Program-made: the position numbers and the translations under genes | The notes under the pieces: model-generated | What the model saw: the letters and a program-made list of their open reading frames with translations, nothing else | Told to the model about the DNA's origin: nothing | The model's database searches: none | Part shown: positions 33,765 through 42,156 of the stretch, piece by piece | Layout of the letters: every line of letters begins with the position of its first letter | How positions within the stretch are numbered: the stretch's first letter is position 1 | DNA from: a virus | Reading direction: 5' to 3' (one strand) | DNA: 64,000 nt | Virus record (IMG/VR): IMGVR_UViG_3300044796_000658 | Span: 1 to 64,000 of that record

Positions 33765-36146
33765 ATGTCATTAAAAGGTTTTCCGCCTTCCAACCTAATC
33801 AGTCCGAGCGTACGGATTTCTGAAGTCGATTTGAGCTTCCTACCGGCAGTTCAGACGGGGCACCGGGCGGGATTAGTTGGTTTTGCGAGCAAAGGGCCAA
33901 TTAACAACCCGACTTTGGTAAGTTCTGTGAATGAACTTCATACCATCTTCGGACATCCGCATCCAGACGTAGGCGATCCCTACCTGATTTATGCGGCAGA
34001 GCAGTACTTGCAATTCGGCAGTGAGTTATTCATTGTTCGTGTTGGTAGCATTGACCCTGTTGATAGCGAAGCGGCGTTGGTTGCCTCTGTAGATATTCCT
34101 ACGGCTGGTGGCCCGGTTCAAATTTTGTCGAATGTTGCCGGTCCTTATACCTTCCCCGACGATGCGTTTTTCCGTTGGAAGTTAAATGGAATTCTGGCTT
34201 CTAAGACTTTGGTTGTGTTGGCGGGAACATTCTCAGTCACCGACCTTGTTAACAATCTTAACGCCCAATTGACTCCCGCTATTGACGGTATTGAGTTCTT
34301 TTGGACGAACCCTGACTCTGTGACGGGTGCTGCTCAATCCACAAGTAAAATTGCGGTCGAGTCAGTATTCAGCTATGGTGTTAACTCTTCCATTGAATTC
34401 GTATCCGTTCAATCTTCATTGTATGGCCCTCAATGGGACAACGGTGGATTATCTTGGGTAGCTCCTATCTCTGGTCTCGGCCAAGGTATGACTGACGCCA
34501 ACCAAACAGGTACTATTGGTCGTTATCCTAACAACTCATCGCAAACTCTTGGAAATTACGATTTCACTGGATTGTCTGGACTTAACCTCCAAATCGTAAT
34601 TGACGGTACTGATAATATCTTGATCGATAATATCGTTCAAGTGGTTGATATTGATGAAAGTGCCCAAACCACTCAAGACGTTGTAGATTTTATCAACAAC
34701 CAAATTGATGTTGGTGATATTCCCGGTGGGTTCGTGGCTGTTGTTTCTAGCAACTTCCTCAAACTTCAAACCTTACATACTGGTGCAGGTGCGAGACTGT
34801 TGGTGAAAACCTCTAGCACCGCTGATGCTTTGTTCGGTTTGGACAATGACACCCACACTGGTACAAGTCCAGCAGGAGTTTCAGGTACTTCAAACTACAC
34901 TGCCGGTAGAGTAACCGGTTCGGTTAATAGTGGTGGTACGGTTTGTTTCAGCTTGAGTGCTGACTCCGCTGGTATTGATGGAAATCAAACGCAAGTTAAG
35001 ATTACGAACAACATTGTTGATGGTAATTTCACGCTCGAAGTTTATTCTTATGGAAGCCAAGTTGAACAATTTGGTCTCTTGAGCAAGGATGAAACCAACA
35101 CTTACTTTGTTGAATCTTATCTGTCGCTGGTTTCAAATTACGTTCGTGTTGCCAACAATGACAATACTTTGGCGTTGCCTGCGAATGGCATCTATCAATT
35201 GGCCGGTGGTAGCGATGGTATTCCTGCCGATCCTGATAGCCAAGACATTCTGTTGATTGGTAGTGCCACCTCAATGACCGGACTTCAAGCGTTGTCCGAT
35301 CCAGAGCAAGTTGACATTGACCTCGTAGCAGTTCCGGGGCACCCAAGTACAGCCAACATTCTCGGATTGTTGGACTTCTGTGAAAACGTGCGTGAAGACT
35401 GTTTCTCTGTCATTGAACCTCCATTCGGCTTGAGTGTAACGGAAATTATTCACTGGCAGAATGGTACTCACCCGCTCAACGACACAAGATTTGATAGCAA
35501 CTTTGGTTCGCTTTACTGGCCGTGGGTTAAAGTTCGTGATACCTTCAACCGTGTTGATGTATGGGTTCCGCCAGCAGGCGTTGTATTGGGTGCTATCGCA
35601 AGATCAGACACCATTGCGGCTCCTTGGATCGCACCAGCAGGCACCACCCGTGGTCTCTGCCCAACAGTCCTCGACGTATTCACCCGTCCTACGCTTGCAG
35701 AGCGGGACTCAATGTATGGAAATCGCAATGCGGTCAATCCGATTGTTAACTTCCCAGACATTGAAGCATTCGTCATTATGGGTAACAAGACGCTTCAACG
35801 CCTTCCATCGGCTTTGGATCGCATCAATGTTCGCCGGATGATGTTGTATGTTGAAAAACAAATCAAGAATGCTTCACGTGATCTGTTGTTTGAACCTAAT
35901 GACTCTGTCACGTGGTCGAGATTCGTCTCAATCGCCACTGGTATTCTTGACACGGTTAAGAACGGTCGTGGCATCACAGACTACAAAGTTCAATGTGACG
36001 ATCAATTGAATACCGCCGATGTAGTAGATCGCAATGAAATGCGAGCAAGAATTGGCATCATCCCGACTAAGGCAGTTGAGTTCATCTTCATTGAGTTCTC
36101 GATCTTCCGAACGGGAACTGCTTTCACCGAGAGCACAACTTTCTAA
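33765..36146 (+). CDS. 18: Tail sheath protein (T4 gp18-like)
   Basis: Contractile sheath subunit that drives DNA delivery. 793 residues, somewhat longer than T4 gp18. The start SPSVRISEVDLSFLP, followed by GHRAGLVGFASKGP, is the conserved N-terminal handshake region. The C-terminal core carries FVIMGNKTLQRLPSALDRIN followed by VRRMMLYVEKQI, typical of sheath proteins from T4 to R-pyocins. Residues about 130-500 are the variable surface domains. A GGGAG ribosome site precedes the ATG. The tube genes follow directly. Confidence 0.92.
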   Translation: MSLKGFPPSNLISPSVRISEVDLSFLPAVQTGHRAGLVGFASKGPINNPTLVSSVNELHTIFGHPHPDVGDPYLIYAAEQYLQFGSELFIVRVGSIDPVDSEAALVASVDIPTAGGPVQILSNVAGPYTFPDDAFFRWKLNGILASKTLVVLAGTFSVTDLVNNLNAQLTPAIDGIEFFWTNPDSVTGAAQSTSKIAVESVFSYGVNSSIEFVSVQSSLYGPQWDNGGLSWVAPISGLGQGMTDANQTGTIGRYPNNSSQTLGNYDFTGLSGLNLQIVIDGTDNILIDNIVQVVDIDESAQTTQDVVDFINNQIDVGDIPGGFVAVVSSNFLKLQTLHTGAGARLLVKTSSTADALFGLDNDTHTGTSPAGVSGTSNYTAGRVTGSVNSGGTVCFSLSADSAGIDGNQTQVKITNNIVDGNFTLEVYSYGSQVEQFGLLSKDETNTYFVESYLSLVSNYVRVANNDNTLALPANGIYQLAGGSDGIPADPDSQDILLIGSATSMTGLQALSDPEQVDIDLVAVPGHPSTANILGLLDFCENVREDCFSVIEPPFGLSVTEIIHWQNGTHPLNDTRFDSNFGSLYWPWVKVRDTFNRVDVWVPPAGVVLGAIARSDTIAAPWIAPAGTTRGLCPTVLDVFTRPTLAERDSMYGNRNAVNPIVNFPDIEAFVIMGNKTLQRLPSALDRINVRRMMLYVEKQIKNASRDLLFEPNDSVTWSRFVSIATGILDTVKNGRGITDYKVQCDDQLNTADVVDRNEMRARIGIIPTKAVEFIFIEFSIFRTGTAFTESTTF

Positions 36147-36157
36147 TAGGAATAAAT

Positions 36158-36778
36158 ATGGCAAGAAATTCTTGTACTGATTATACAACGTCTGCGAATA
36201 CCGTATTTAGCAGCACCCCCGCTGCCAGTGGCAACATGGGCATCGGGGCTTTGGGTGATCAGAACACTCTGTTGAAACGGAAGTTTCGGTTCCTCTTTGG
36301 TATCGATTTCTGTAATCACTCTAAGCAAGTCAGTCCTTCATTCGTCAAGATGGCTTCACGGCCTGACATTACGATTGAAGACACTGAGTTGCACTTTTTG
36401 AATGAAACGACTTGGATTCCCGGCAAAGCCAAATGGGAAACCATCACGGTAACCTACTACGACGTAGCAGGTGCTCAAAATGCGGGTCTGTATTCGTGGC
36501 TTGCTACGGTATATGACTTTACTAGCCAATGTCGCACAATGGCCTCCAAGCCAATTGACTACGCTGGTACGGCACACCTAGTTATGTTGGATGGTTGCGG
36601 CAACCCACTTGAAAAATGGACACTCGGCAACTTGTGGCCAACCTCAGTCAAGTTCGGTGAAGTAGGCTACGACTCAAGTGATGTAGCTGAAGTAGAACTG
36701 ACTTTGCGTTATTCAAACGTAACTTACGTCAGCTTCTGTGGCCCACAACCTGATATTTGCCCTTGCTCAACCTGCTAA
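36158..36778 (+). CDS. 19: Tail tube protein (T4 gp19-like), copy 1
   Basis: 206 residues. It forms the inner tube through which DNA passes. Family features are KRKFRFLFGIDF near residue 40, ETTWIPGKAKWETITVTYYD near 82-101, a central YSWLATVYDF helix and LDGCGNPLEKWTL near 138. It ends in a Cys-rich tail (CPCSTC). The gene is 12 bases after the sheath gene. A second related gene follows. Confidence 0.88.
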   Translation: MARNSCTDYTTSANTVFSSTPAASGNMGIGALGDQNTLLKRKFRFLFGIDFCNHSKQVSPSFVKMASRPDITIEDTELHFLNETTWIPGKAKWETITVTYYDVAGAQNAGLYSWLATVYDFTSQCRTMASKPIDYAGTAHLVMLDGCGNPLEKWTLGNLWPTSVKFGEVGYDSSDVAEVELTLRYSNVTYVSFCGPQPDICPCSTC

Positions 36779-36783
36779 TCCAA

Positions 36784-36812
36784 TAGTAGACAATACAAAG
36801 TATTGTCTACTA
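36784..36812. promoter_or_regulatory. 13-bp perfect hairpin between the two tube genes
   Basis: TAGTAGACAATAC-aaa-GTATTGTCTACTA directly after the first tube stop. There is no long T-tract, so it may attenuate transcription or protect the sheath/tube mRNA end, lowering expression of the second tube gene. Confidence 0.6.
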
Positions 36813-36821
36813 TCTTAATAC

Positions 36822-37397
36822 ATGGCTAGAAACTTATTAGAAATTGATCCGGCGAGTCAGACCGATTGTAACATCATGGGTCTGTCTCATGGGTTAAATC
36901 TTAACGAACTCTCTCCAAAGCAAAAGCACCGTTGGTTGTTCAGCATTCCTGATGTGTCTGCTCAACCCAATAGTACCAAGACTCTACCGCCACGTAAAGG
37001 CGCACGTCCCGGCGTGTCTTTTAAAGAACAAGAATTCCAACATCTTTCCGAAACGATTTATTATCCACTCAAAGCTGAATGGAAAACGGTCAACCTCGTA
37101 CTTTATGACATTAGATGTAACAAGAATCCTGTTTTTGATTGGCTAAGACGGATATACACACTTTCCAATAACAGTAGCAACAGTTTAACATTTAATCCTT
37201 GCCAACTTCTAGGTAGCGAGTTCAAAAAGGACAAAGCCCTTTTGGAACTTTACGACGGTTGTGGCAACACATTAGAACAATGGACTTTTGAGAACATTTA
37301 CCCAAGTAGCATTGATTGGGGTGATCTGGATATGGACTCATCCGATATAGTCGTGGTCGATCTCACACTCAGATACGACAGAGCATACATGTCATAA
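36822..37397 (+). CDS. Tail tube protein paralogue, copy 2
   Basis: 191 residues with the same layout as copy 1: KQKHRWLFSIPD, SETIYYPLKAEWKTVNLVLYD, VFDWLRRIYTL and LYDGCGNTLEQWTFENIYPS, and a shared end (DSSDIVVVDLTLRYDRAYMS, against DSSDVAEVELTLRYSNVTYVS). The two copies clearly arose by duplication. It could form a specialised ring at one end of the tube, as T4 gp54 or gp3 partners do, or a minor tube species. No ribosome site is obvious. Confidence 0.82.
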   Translation: MARNLLEIDPASQTDCNIMGLSHGLNLNELSPKQKHRWLFSIPDVSAQPNSTKTLPPRKGARPGVSFKEQEFQHLSETIYYPLKAEWKTVNLVLYDIRCNKNPVFDWLRRIYTLSNNSSNSLTFNPCQLLGSEFKKDKALLELYDGCGNTLEQWTFENIYPSSIDWGDLDMDSSDIVVVDLTLRYDRAYMS

Positions 37398-37403
37398 ATT
37401 TTG

Positions 37404-37432
37404 TTGACATATTCCTTCGTTTAAGTTATCAT
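37404..37432 (+). promoter_or_regulatory. Sigma70-type promoter
   Basis: TTGACA at 37404-37409, a 17-base spacer and TATCAT at 37427-37432, upstream of the gene at 37465. Confidence 0.75.
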
Positions 37433-37464
37433 GTTTCCTTGTAATTTATTCATGGAGATGCGAT

Positions 37465-38001
37465 ATGTCTAACGTTGCCGTACCCAAGAATCTTGGAAAA
37501 TTGTCAGCAACAAAAATTGTTTATTATGCCATGAGCAAAGGATTAACTACAAGCAAAGACATTAGGGCATTTTTTGACAAATGCGACAAGACAGGCAGAC
37601 GAAAAACTATCGTAATGGGCAAAGGGACTTTATCTACCGTCCGATCACAATACCTACTCTCAGTTCGCACTCATAATCCCGATCTCGATAATAAAATCTG
37701 CGAAATATTTGACAATGGATTCCTTGGGAATCTAATAGATGCCATTATCGTCAAGCCGGGCATTAGTAGAAGTGAAATTCGGGTATTCTTATACGGCACT
37801 ATAAAAAGAGTGTTATCTGATACTACTCTCAGCGAGTTGAAAGAAGCAGAAATTCTTACTTGCGAGATGGCTACAACAGGACATCCAAGCCAATTAATGC
37901 CAATTGACATTAAACAATTAAAAAAACATCAACTGTATTATCACCTCGAAACACTCAAGCAAAGATATACCAAAAAAGAAATTCTAGATGCATTGCGTTA
38001 A
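37465..38001 (+). CDS. Probable winged-helix DNA-binding protein
   Basis: 178 residues, helical and basic. Two similar helical units, near residues 10-60 and 80-135 (LSATKIVYYAMSKGLTTSKD and IVKPGISRSEIRVFLYGTIK), look like helix-turn-helix or winged-helix domains. It has its own near-consensus host promoter, a GGAG ribosome site and a terminator, so it is an independent and probably early gene. It could be a transcription regulator. No family name can be given. Confidence 0.55.
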   Translation: MSNVAVPKNLGKLSATKIVYYAMSKGLTTSKDIRAFFDKCDKTGRRKTIVMGKGTLSTVRSQYLLSVRTHNPDLDNKICEIFDNGFLGNLIDAIIVKPGISRSEIRVFLYGTIKRVLSDTTLSELKEAEILTCEMATTGHPSQLMPIDIKQLKKHQLYYHLETLKQRYTKKEILDALR

Positions 38002-38003
38002 AC

Positions 38004-38032
38004 AAAAAACCCCTCGTTTAGAGGGGTTTTTT
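38004..38032. terminator. Bidirectional terminator
   Basis: AACCCCTC-gttta-GAGGGGTT with A6 and T6 flanks, between the plus-strand gene ending at 38001 and the minus-strand gene ending at 38038. Confidence 0.85.
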
Positions 38033-38037
38033 ATAAG

Positions 38038-38235
38038 TTATTCTAATACAATTGCACCGTTAACTTTTGTTTTTACAATAGCAAACAAATCAACGTCCAC
38101 GTTGCCTGTATCCAAGGTGTCAAAGTCCATGCCATAAATGTCACGACCAACCACCCGATAAGCCTCTTCTTCATTCTTGGCATTCACAACAAATACCCGA
38201 CTTGAAGATGATTCAATAGCTACAAACTGTTTCAT
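38038..38235 (-). CDS. Small unrecognised protein
   Basis: 65 residues. The start FVAIESSSSRVFVVNAKNEE and the AYRVV helix resemble small phage proteins of beta-alpha type. It lies 9 bases after the 74-residue gene in the same direction. Function unknown. Confidence 0.5.
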   Translation of the reverse strand: MKQFVAIESSSSRVFVVNAKNEEEAYRVVGRDIYGMDFDTLDTGNVDVDLFAIVKTKVNGAIVLE

Positions 38236-38244
38236 AAGTTCCCT

Positions 38245-38469
38245 TTAAAATTCAATTCCAAGTACCTTTCGGCATTCGGCCAGTGCTTCTTCCAATTGTT
38301 TTGTCTTCCAAGCAAGTACACGACAGGCACCACTTTTGTTAAGTCTGCCTTTCTTAGTGTAAACCTTGTTTTCGTTTCCCAAAAGAGCTTCAATCAATTC
38401 CCCATGTCCACTTTCCATGAGCTTTTGAATTAACTCGCCCCGCTCCAACAAGTCAACCATGTTAGTCAT
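38245..38469 (-). CDS. Small unrecognised protein
   Basis: 74 residues, helical (LLERGELIQKLMESGHGELI), then a basic segment (KKGRLNKSGACRVLAWKTKQ) often seen in small T4-like phage proteins of unknown role. TATATT lies 30-40 bases upstream on the minus strand. Function unknown. Confidence 0.5.
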   Translation of the reverse strand: MTNMVDLLERGELIQKLMESGHGELIEALLGNENKVYTKKGRLNKSGACRVLAWKTKQLEEALAECRKVLGIEF

Positions 38470-38539
38470 AATTTGCCCCGATGTGATTTATTGATGCTTT
38501 AATATAGTAACGGGCAATACCCCAAGTTAAGTTTTTTTA

Positions 38540-38995
38540 TTATTGTTCGTGACTTTCAATTTTGATTTCAGGTTTTTTATAGTTGTTTTTCTTTCTGGCC
38601 TTCATCGAATTGGTCTGACGATCAGAAGTTTTTTCCGATAGATGGTCATGGTAACGAATCTTCAGTTCATTATAATTTTTAGCAGTCCTGTAAAGTTGAC
38701 GGAAGTGATTTAAAATAATCGTCGTACAAAAGTTAAATGCACGACCCTTCTCTGGATCAAATCTATGCAGTTTTTCAAAGCAAATCAGCACACCTTCCTG
38801 CAAAGCATCATCCTTATCAACCAACTGAAAACGAAACGCCCTAATGATATTCTTGGCAAGAAGATAAAAAGCTTCAGCTAATTCCACCCGTGCCTCTGCG
38901 AATTCTTTAGAGTTTTCCCCTAAATTATCCTTGGTGGATTTGAAGCGACCGATAATCGCTTCGAACATGTGGTTATTCAAATATTCGATTTTCAT
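38540..38995 (-). CDS. 55: Late-transcription sigma factor (T4 gp55-like)
   Basis: 151 residues. The core DKDDALQEGVLICFEKLHRFDPEKG (given in part), followed by FNFCTTIILNHFRQLYR, is the sigma region 2 seen in T4 gp55. gp55 binds host RNA polymerase and directs it to late promoters with a TATAAATA box. The N-terminal 50 residues are helical and the C-terminal 35 are basic and polar. The small size without region 4 matches the family. TATATA boxes ahead of several virion genes in this window are the expected targets. Confidence 0.8.
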   Translation of the reverse strand: MKIEYLNNHMFEAIIGRFKSTKDNLGENSKEFAEARVELAEAFYLLAKNIIRAFRFQLVDKDDALQEGVLICFEKLHRFDPEKGRAFNFCTTIILNHFRQLYRTAKNYNELKIRYHDHLSEKTSDRQTNSMKARKKNNYKKPEIKIESHEQ

Positions 38996-39113
38996 AGGAT
39001 TCCGGTTCTAAAAAAATTGTGAGACTTGGCTATTAATTATTATGTATGCCACTTTCCATTAAAATAGAAAGAGTCGTTCTAAAATTATTAAAATCAATAA
39101 ATTGTTTACCGAA

Positions 39114-39296
39114 ATGTTAAACAATCCTTTCGCCGCCAAGGTCTATCGTGACATTGCGAAGTGTTATGCGGATGCAGGATATGTTAACGAGGCCACCGTT
39201 TTTTCGGAATTAGCCCAAGAGGTTTTTGATGAGTATCACAGCGCAAATCATTCTGATGCCGGGAGAGAACCTAACGAAAACGCTGGAAAGCCTTGA
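39114..39296 (+). CDS. Small helical protein overlapping the TPR gene
   Basis: 60 residues from ATG 39114; a TTG four codons earlier is an alternative. Helical hairpin (AAKVYRDIAKCYADAGYVNE) in the style of a single TPR unit. Its last 68 bases overlap the next gene in another frame, so the two are coupled. It may partner that TPR protein. Confidence 0.45.
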   Translation: MLNNPFAAKVYRDIAKCYADAGYVNEATVFSELAQEVFDEYHSANHSDAGREPNENAGKP

Positions 39297-40080
39297 CGGT
39301 CAAGTTTCTCACGCTTTGATCGGACTCTACAAAGATGCTCATGTGGAAAAGCTCCCAAATTGGTGCAAGACCAAACCTGTCAACTCTCATTTCAACGAAT
39401 GGCGCAACCAGAACCTCAAAGGCCAAACCCTTATCATCAATCCGGGGGAAGAACTGTCCGGCGATTTGGACATAGCAGAAGGAACGTACAGAGTATACGT
39501 CATGGATGAAATGTCAGTGTCAAAGGAAACTCGTATCGTTCAACCGGGCGACGGCAAATTCGTCAATCCAATTTACGAATGCTTTGATACGCCGCAAAGA
39601 AAAGAACTAGTTAACGTTTTTATCAAACCCATAGCAACGGGAAGTCATTTGGATTTAGTTGAAAAGTGGATCAAAGAAGAACCCGGTTCATGCGAAGCGG
39701 ATTACTACAAAGCATTTGAATTGCTTAGTAAGAACGACACCAAGGGCTTCATCAAACAGGGCGAGTACTTCTTGTTCCGTACGGGCGAGAAGAACCGATC
39801 TTCCATGATCATGATGAAATACTATTTGGGCGTGATGTTGTTGAGAGACGGACAACCCAACAAAGCAGCGAGCTACTTAATGGCGGGATTGGAAATGGCA
39901 CCAACAATGGCAGAGTTTTGGTGCGGATTAGGAGATTGCTTCCGCAAGACGGGTCAAGCAATGAAAGCGATGAGAATGTACAAGAATGCTATTATTATGG
40001 GCAAGAAAAGAGATACTCAAGATGACCTTCCAATCATCTTGAGTATGTATGAAGAATATCCTCAAGGGATGTTTTCATAA
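39229..40080 (+). CDS. TPR protein with a glycosyltransferase-like N-terminus
   Basis: 283 residues. The start SITAQIILMPGENLTKTLES, followed by HALIGLYKDA, resembles the first strand of family 2 glycosyltransferases but lacks a clear DxD catalytic site. Residues 190-270 contain two TPR units (YYLGVMLLRDGQPNKAASYL and FWCGLGDCFRKTGQAMKAMR). AGAGG precedes the ATG. It probably acts as an adaptor; an enzyme role is uncertain. Confidence 0.5.
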   Translation: MSITAQIILMPGENLTKTLESLDGQVSHALIGLYKDAHVEKLPNWCKTKPVNSHFNEWRNQNLKGQTLIINPGEELSGDLDIAEGTYRVYVMDEMSVSKETRIVQPGDGKFVNPIYECFDTPQRKELVNVFIKPIATGSHLDLVEKWIKEEPGSCEADYYKAFELLSKNDTKGFIKQGEYFLFRTGEKNRSSMIMMKYYLGVMLLRDGQPNKAASYLMAGLEMAPTMAEFWCGLGDCFRKTGQAMKAMRMYKNAIIMGKKRDTQDDLPIILSMYEEYPQGMFS

Positions 40081-40787
40081 ACTTGATTTTGAGAATATCT
40101 AATCACTTCCAAAGCTTGTTTTTCGTTACATCCATATAATCCCGAACCCCAAGCAGCATTGAGTTCAATCGCTGCCCAACCTCGATCCTTAATGACACCA
40201 ACATCAATCACAATAGCTTTGGGTGTTTCTACTGATTGAAGAACTGATTCGGCAAATGCCACAGCTTCTTGTTTTTCTGGAAATGACGAATACCAATCTT
40301 CATCTTTTTGAAGCAGTCCATGCCGAAGATAAACCGATAAAGTTAACACCTTGCCGTTCAAGGCGAAACACCGAAATTCCTTTTCCCATTCTACTGATTC
40401 TTGTACCAAAACTGATATGTTGCCTTCAATATACTCTGGCAACTTATCATATACCTTGGCAGCGAACGATTTGTCATTGGGCGGCTTAACAAAACACGGA
40501 AGATGTTTTTTGGCATCTTCAAATGTCGTTAATAAAATTTCACGTTTTCTGAATTCCTCTGGCAACCTAACCAACCAGTCGTCAGGCGGCTCATTGGCTA
40601 TTATACCTAATTGATCCGCAATCATTGGTGTAAACAGCGATTCAACGTAAAGTACAGGATCGAAAAGAGGCTTATCGGGCAATCGCCAATTCTGCAATCG
40701 CTCAACATTCCAGCCCAATTCATGAGCCGTACGCCAAAGGCGTTGACTGTCACTGGTGTAACGAGAAGATAAGATAAGTGTCGGCAT
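40062..40787 (-). CDS. ATP-grasp ligase, R2K clade (copy 1)
   Basis: 241 residues. ATP-grasp features are FVKPPNDKSFAAKVYD near residue 105, VSVLVQES, EFRCFALNGKVLTLSVY near 145 and the C-terminal metal-binding VIDVGVIKDRGWAAIELNAA. R2K-clade ATP-grasps are predicted amide-bond ligases found in phages. It is paralogous to the ligase at 41396. The longer frame to 40823 overlaps the cyclotransferase gene; ATG 40787 gives MPTLILSS, matching MPTLLIEE of the paralogue. The substrate is unknown. Confidence 0.72.
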   Translation of the reverse strand: MPTLILSSRYTSDSQRLWRTAHELGWNVERLQNWRLPDKPLFDPVLYVESLFTPMIADQLGIIANEPPDDWLVRLPEEFRKREILLTTFEDAKKHLPCFVKPPNDKSFAAKVYDKLPEYIEGNISVLVQESVEWEKEFRCFALNGKVLTLSVYLRHGLLQKDEDWYSSFPEKQEAVAFAESVLQSVETPKAIVIDVGVIKDRGWAAIELNAAWGSGLYGCNEKQALEVIRYSQNQVYENIP

Positions 40788-40788
40788 A

Positions 40789-41130
40789 TTAACCCCATAT
40801 TCCAAAGCATTCATAGAAACCATTTAAGTCTGATCGAAAGATGTAGGCGGTGATTTCTTCACCGTCATGGTCGCCTTTCATTTCTACAAACTCTCTGTCA
40901 TACAGGGCTTCGTGTAAATCAATTTCTTCAACATCTTCGTCGGGAACATCCCAAAGTTCGCCCTCTACCGAATAGCCATCCCCATCCGGAACAAGAGCCG
41001 GAAATTTGCCATTTTCAAACAGCCGGTAACACTCTTTTGTTTCGGCTTCGTTATCTACCAGTGTCGCATTTTCCAAATAATGGTTGTTGCGGTGCCCGGA
41101 CTTTAACGTACCATAAACGAAAAGAAGCAT
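40789..41130 (-). CDS. Gamma-glutamylcyclotransferase-like protein (GGCT/AIG2 fold)
   Basis: 113 residues. LLFVYGTLKSGHRNNHYLE at the start is the GGCT substrate-binding signature (YGTL), followed by YSVEGELWDVPDEDVEEID and LHEALYDREFVE with a candidate catalytic Glu. The family splits gamma-glutamyl amines into 5-oxoproline and free amine. It lies between two ATP-grasp genes with a 1-base gap to the next, so ligase and cyclotransferase probably make and unmake the same bond. Confidence 0.8.
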   Translation of the reverse strand: MLLFVYGTLKSGHRNNHYLENATLVDNEAETKECYRLFENGKFPALVPDGDGYSVEGELWDVPDEDVEEIDLHEALYDREFVEMKGDHDGEEITAYIFRSDLNGFYECFGIWG

Positions 41131-41132
41131 AA

Positions 41133-41399
41133 TTAGCCCTTTCTCTTGGGTTTGGGTTTACTCATTGCTTCAACTGCTGCTTGTAGGGCTTTTTTCGCTT
41201 TTTTCGCCTTTTTGGGCGGTGAAATCCAAGATCCATGTGCAGGGTCCCACGCATAAATATGACCACTTTGCAGATCAACAAAAGCCCACTTGTCCGGACA
41301 GTGCGTTTTGATCGGACCAAGCGGAAAAGTTTCTACGTATTCTTTAACGATTTCGCCTGTCAGCAATTTCGTTTCGTATTTCGGCGTCATTTTTGTCAT
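41133..41399 (-). CDS. Small basic protein of the ATP-grasp cluster
   Basis: 88 residues from ATG 41399, which overlaps the upstream ligase stop (ATGA); the longer frame to 41444 is not needed. A compact N-terminal part (DKWAFVDLQSGHIYAWDPAH) precedes a Lys/Ala-rich tail (KKAKKAKKAL). It could bind nucleic acid or serve as a ligase substrate. No family was recognised. Confidence 0.5.
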   Translation of the reverse strand: MTKMTPKYETKLLTGEIVKEYVETFPLGPIKTHCPDKWAFVDLQSGHIYAWDPAHGSWISPPKKAKKAKKALQAAVEAMSKPKPKRKG

Positions 41400-42154
41400 G
41401 GCAAAATCTCCAAAACGGCTTTCAAGATCGGAACAACATCGCACTTATAGATACCAGCTCCGTTGATCGGGCCGATTTCCATAAGTTTGAATCCATCATC
41501 CGTTAAGGCAACATCAGCTACATATAATGGATGCGGATGCCACTTGGACGCTTCAATAAGATCGGCAGCAGCTTTCGGAAAACCATTTTCAGTTAACAGT
41601 CCACCTTCGCTGTATAGACTTCCCGTTATGACTTTGCCATTGGCCACAATCATACGGAATTCTTTTTTGATGACTTCAGGACGAGAAACAACACACAAAG
41701 TATCGTCTTTGGTGTTATACGTTCTGGCGTTCTTTTCCCATACCTTGTAATAATCCTTTTCAATCACCGCACCCGTAAACGTCTTATCGTTTGAATCGGG
41801 ACGAATGAACATCCTATTATTAACACCGAACATCTCATACAATTCATCCTTCAACCTCACCACTTCGGCGAATGGATAGAAGGCATACCGCTGTTGTACA
41901 AGGTCTTTGCCCCAATAAGGGTAATAACCTTGGCAGGAAAGTTTGTGCCAGTCACACCACAGCGTCGGGCAATCAGGACGAGTCTGTAACTGTTTGATGA
42001 AATTGAGAGAACCGAAGAAAGTAGCCGGTTTGGGAAGGTCTTTTGTTTTGGCGTTAATGATCTGAACGTCCATGCCTAATTCTTGCGCAGCGTACCCCAT
42101 CCGGTTGACTTCCCGGTGATCGTAAACATGTTCTTCTATGAGGAGCGTTGGCAT
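41396..42154 (-). CDS. ATP-grasp ligase, R2K clade (copy 2)
   Basis: 252 residues. MFIRPDSNDKTFTGAVIEKD near residue 113 and EFRMIVANGKVITGSLYSEG near 170 are the R2K ATP-grasp blocks; VADVALTDDGFKLMEIGPIN near 220 holds the metal-binding residues. It is expected to form an amide bond between a carboxylate and an amine using ATP. It shares order and operon with the other ATP-grasp and the GGCT-like gene. The two copies are diverged and may have different substrates. Confidence 0.75.
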   Translation of the reverse strand: MPTLLIEEHVYDHREVNRMGYAAQELGMDVQIINAKTKDLPKPATFFGSLNFIKQLQTRPDCPTLWCDWHKLSCQGYYPYWGKDLVQQRYAFYPFAEVVRLKDELYEMFGVNNRMFIRPDSNDKTFTGAVIEKDYYKVWEKNARTYNTKDDTLCVVSRPEVIKKEFRMIVANGKVITGSLYSEGGLLTENGFPKAAADLIEASKWHPHPLYVADVALTDDGFKLMEIGPINGAGIYKCDVVPILKAVLEILP

Positions 42155-42156
42155 GT

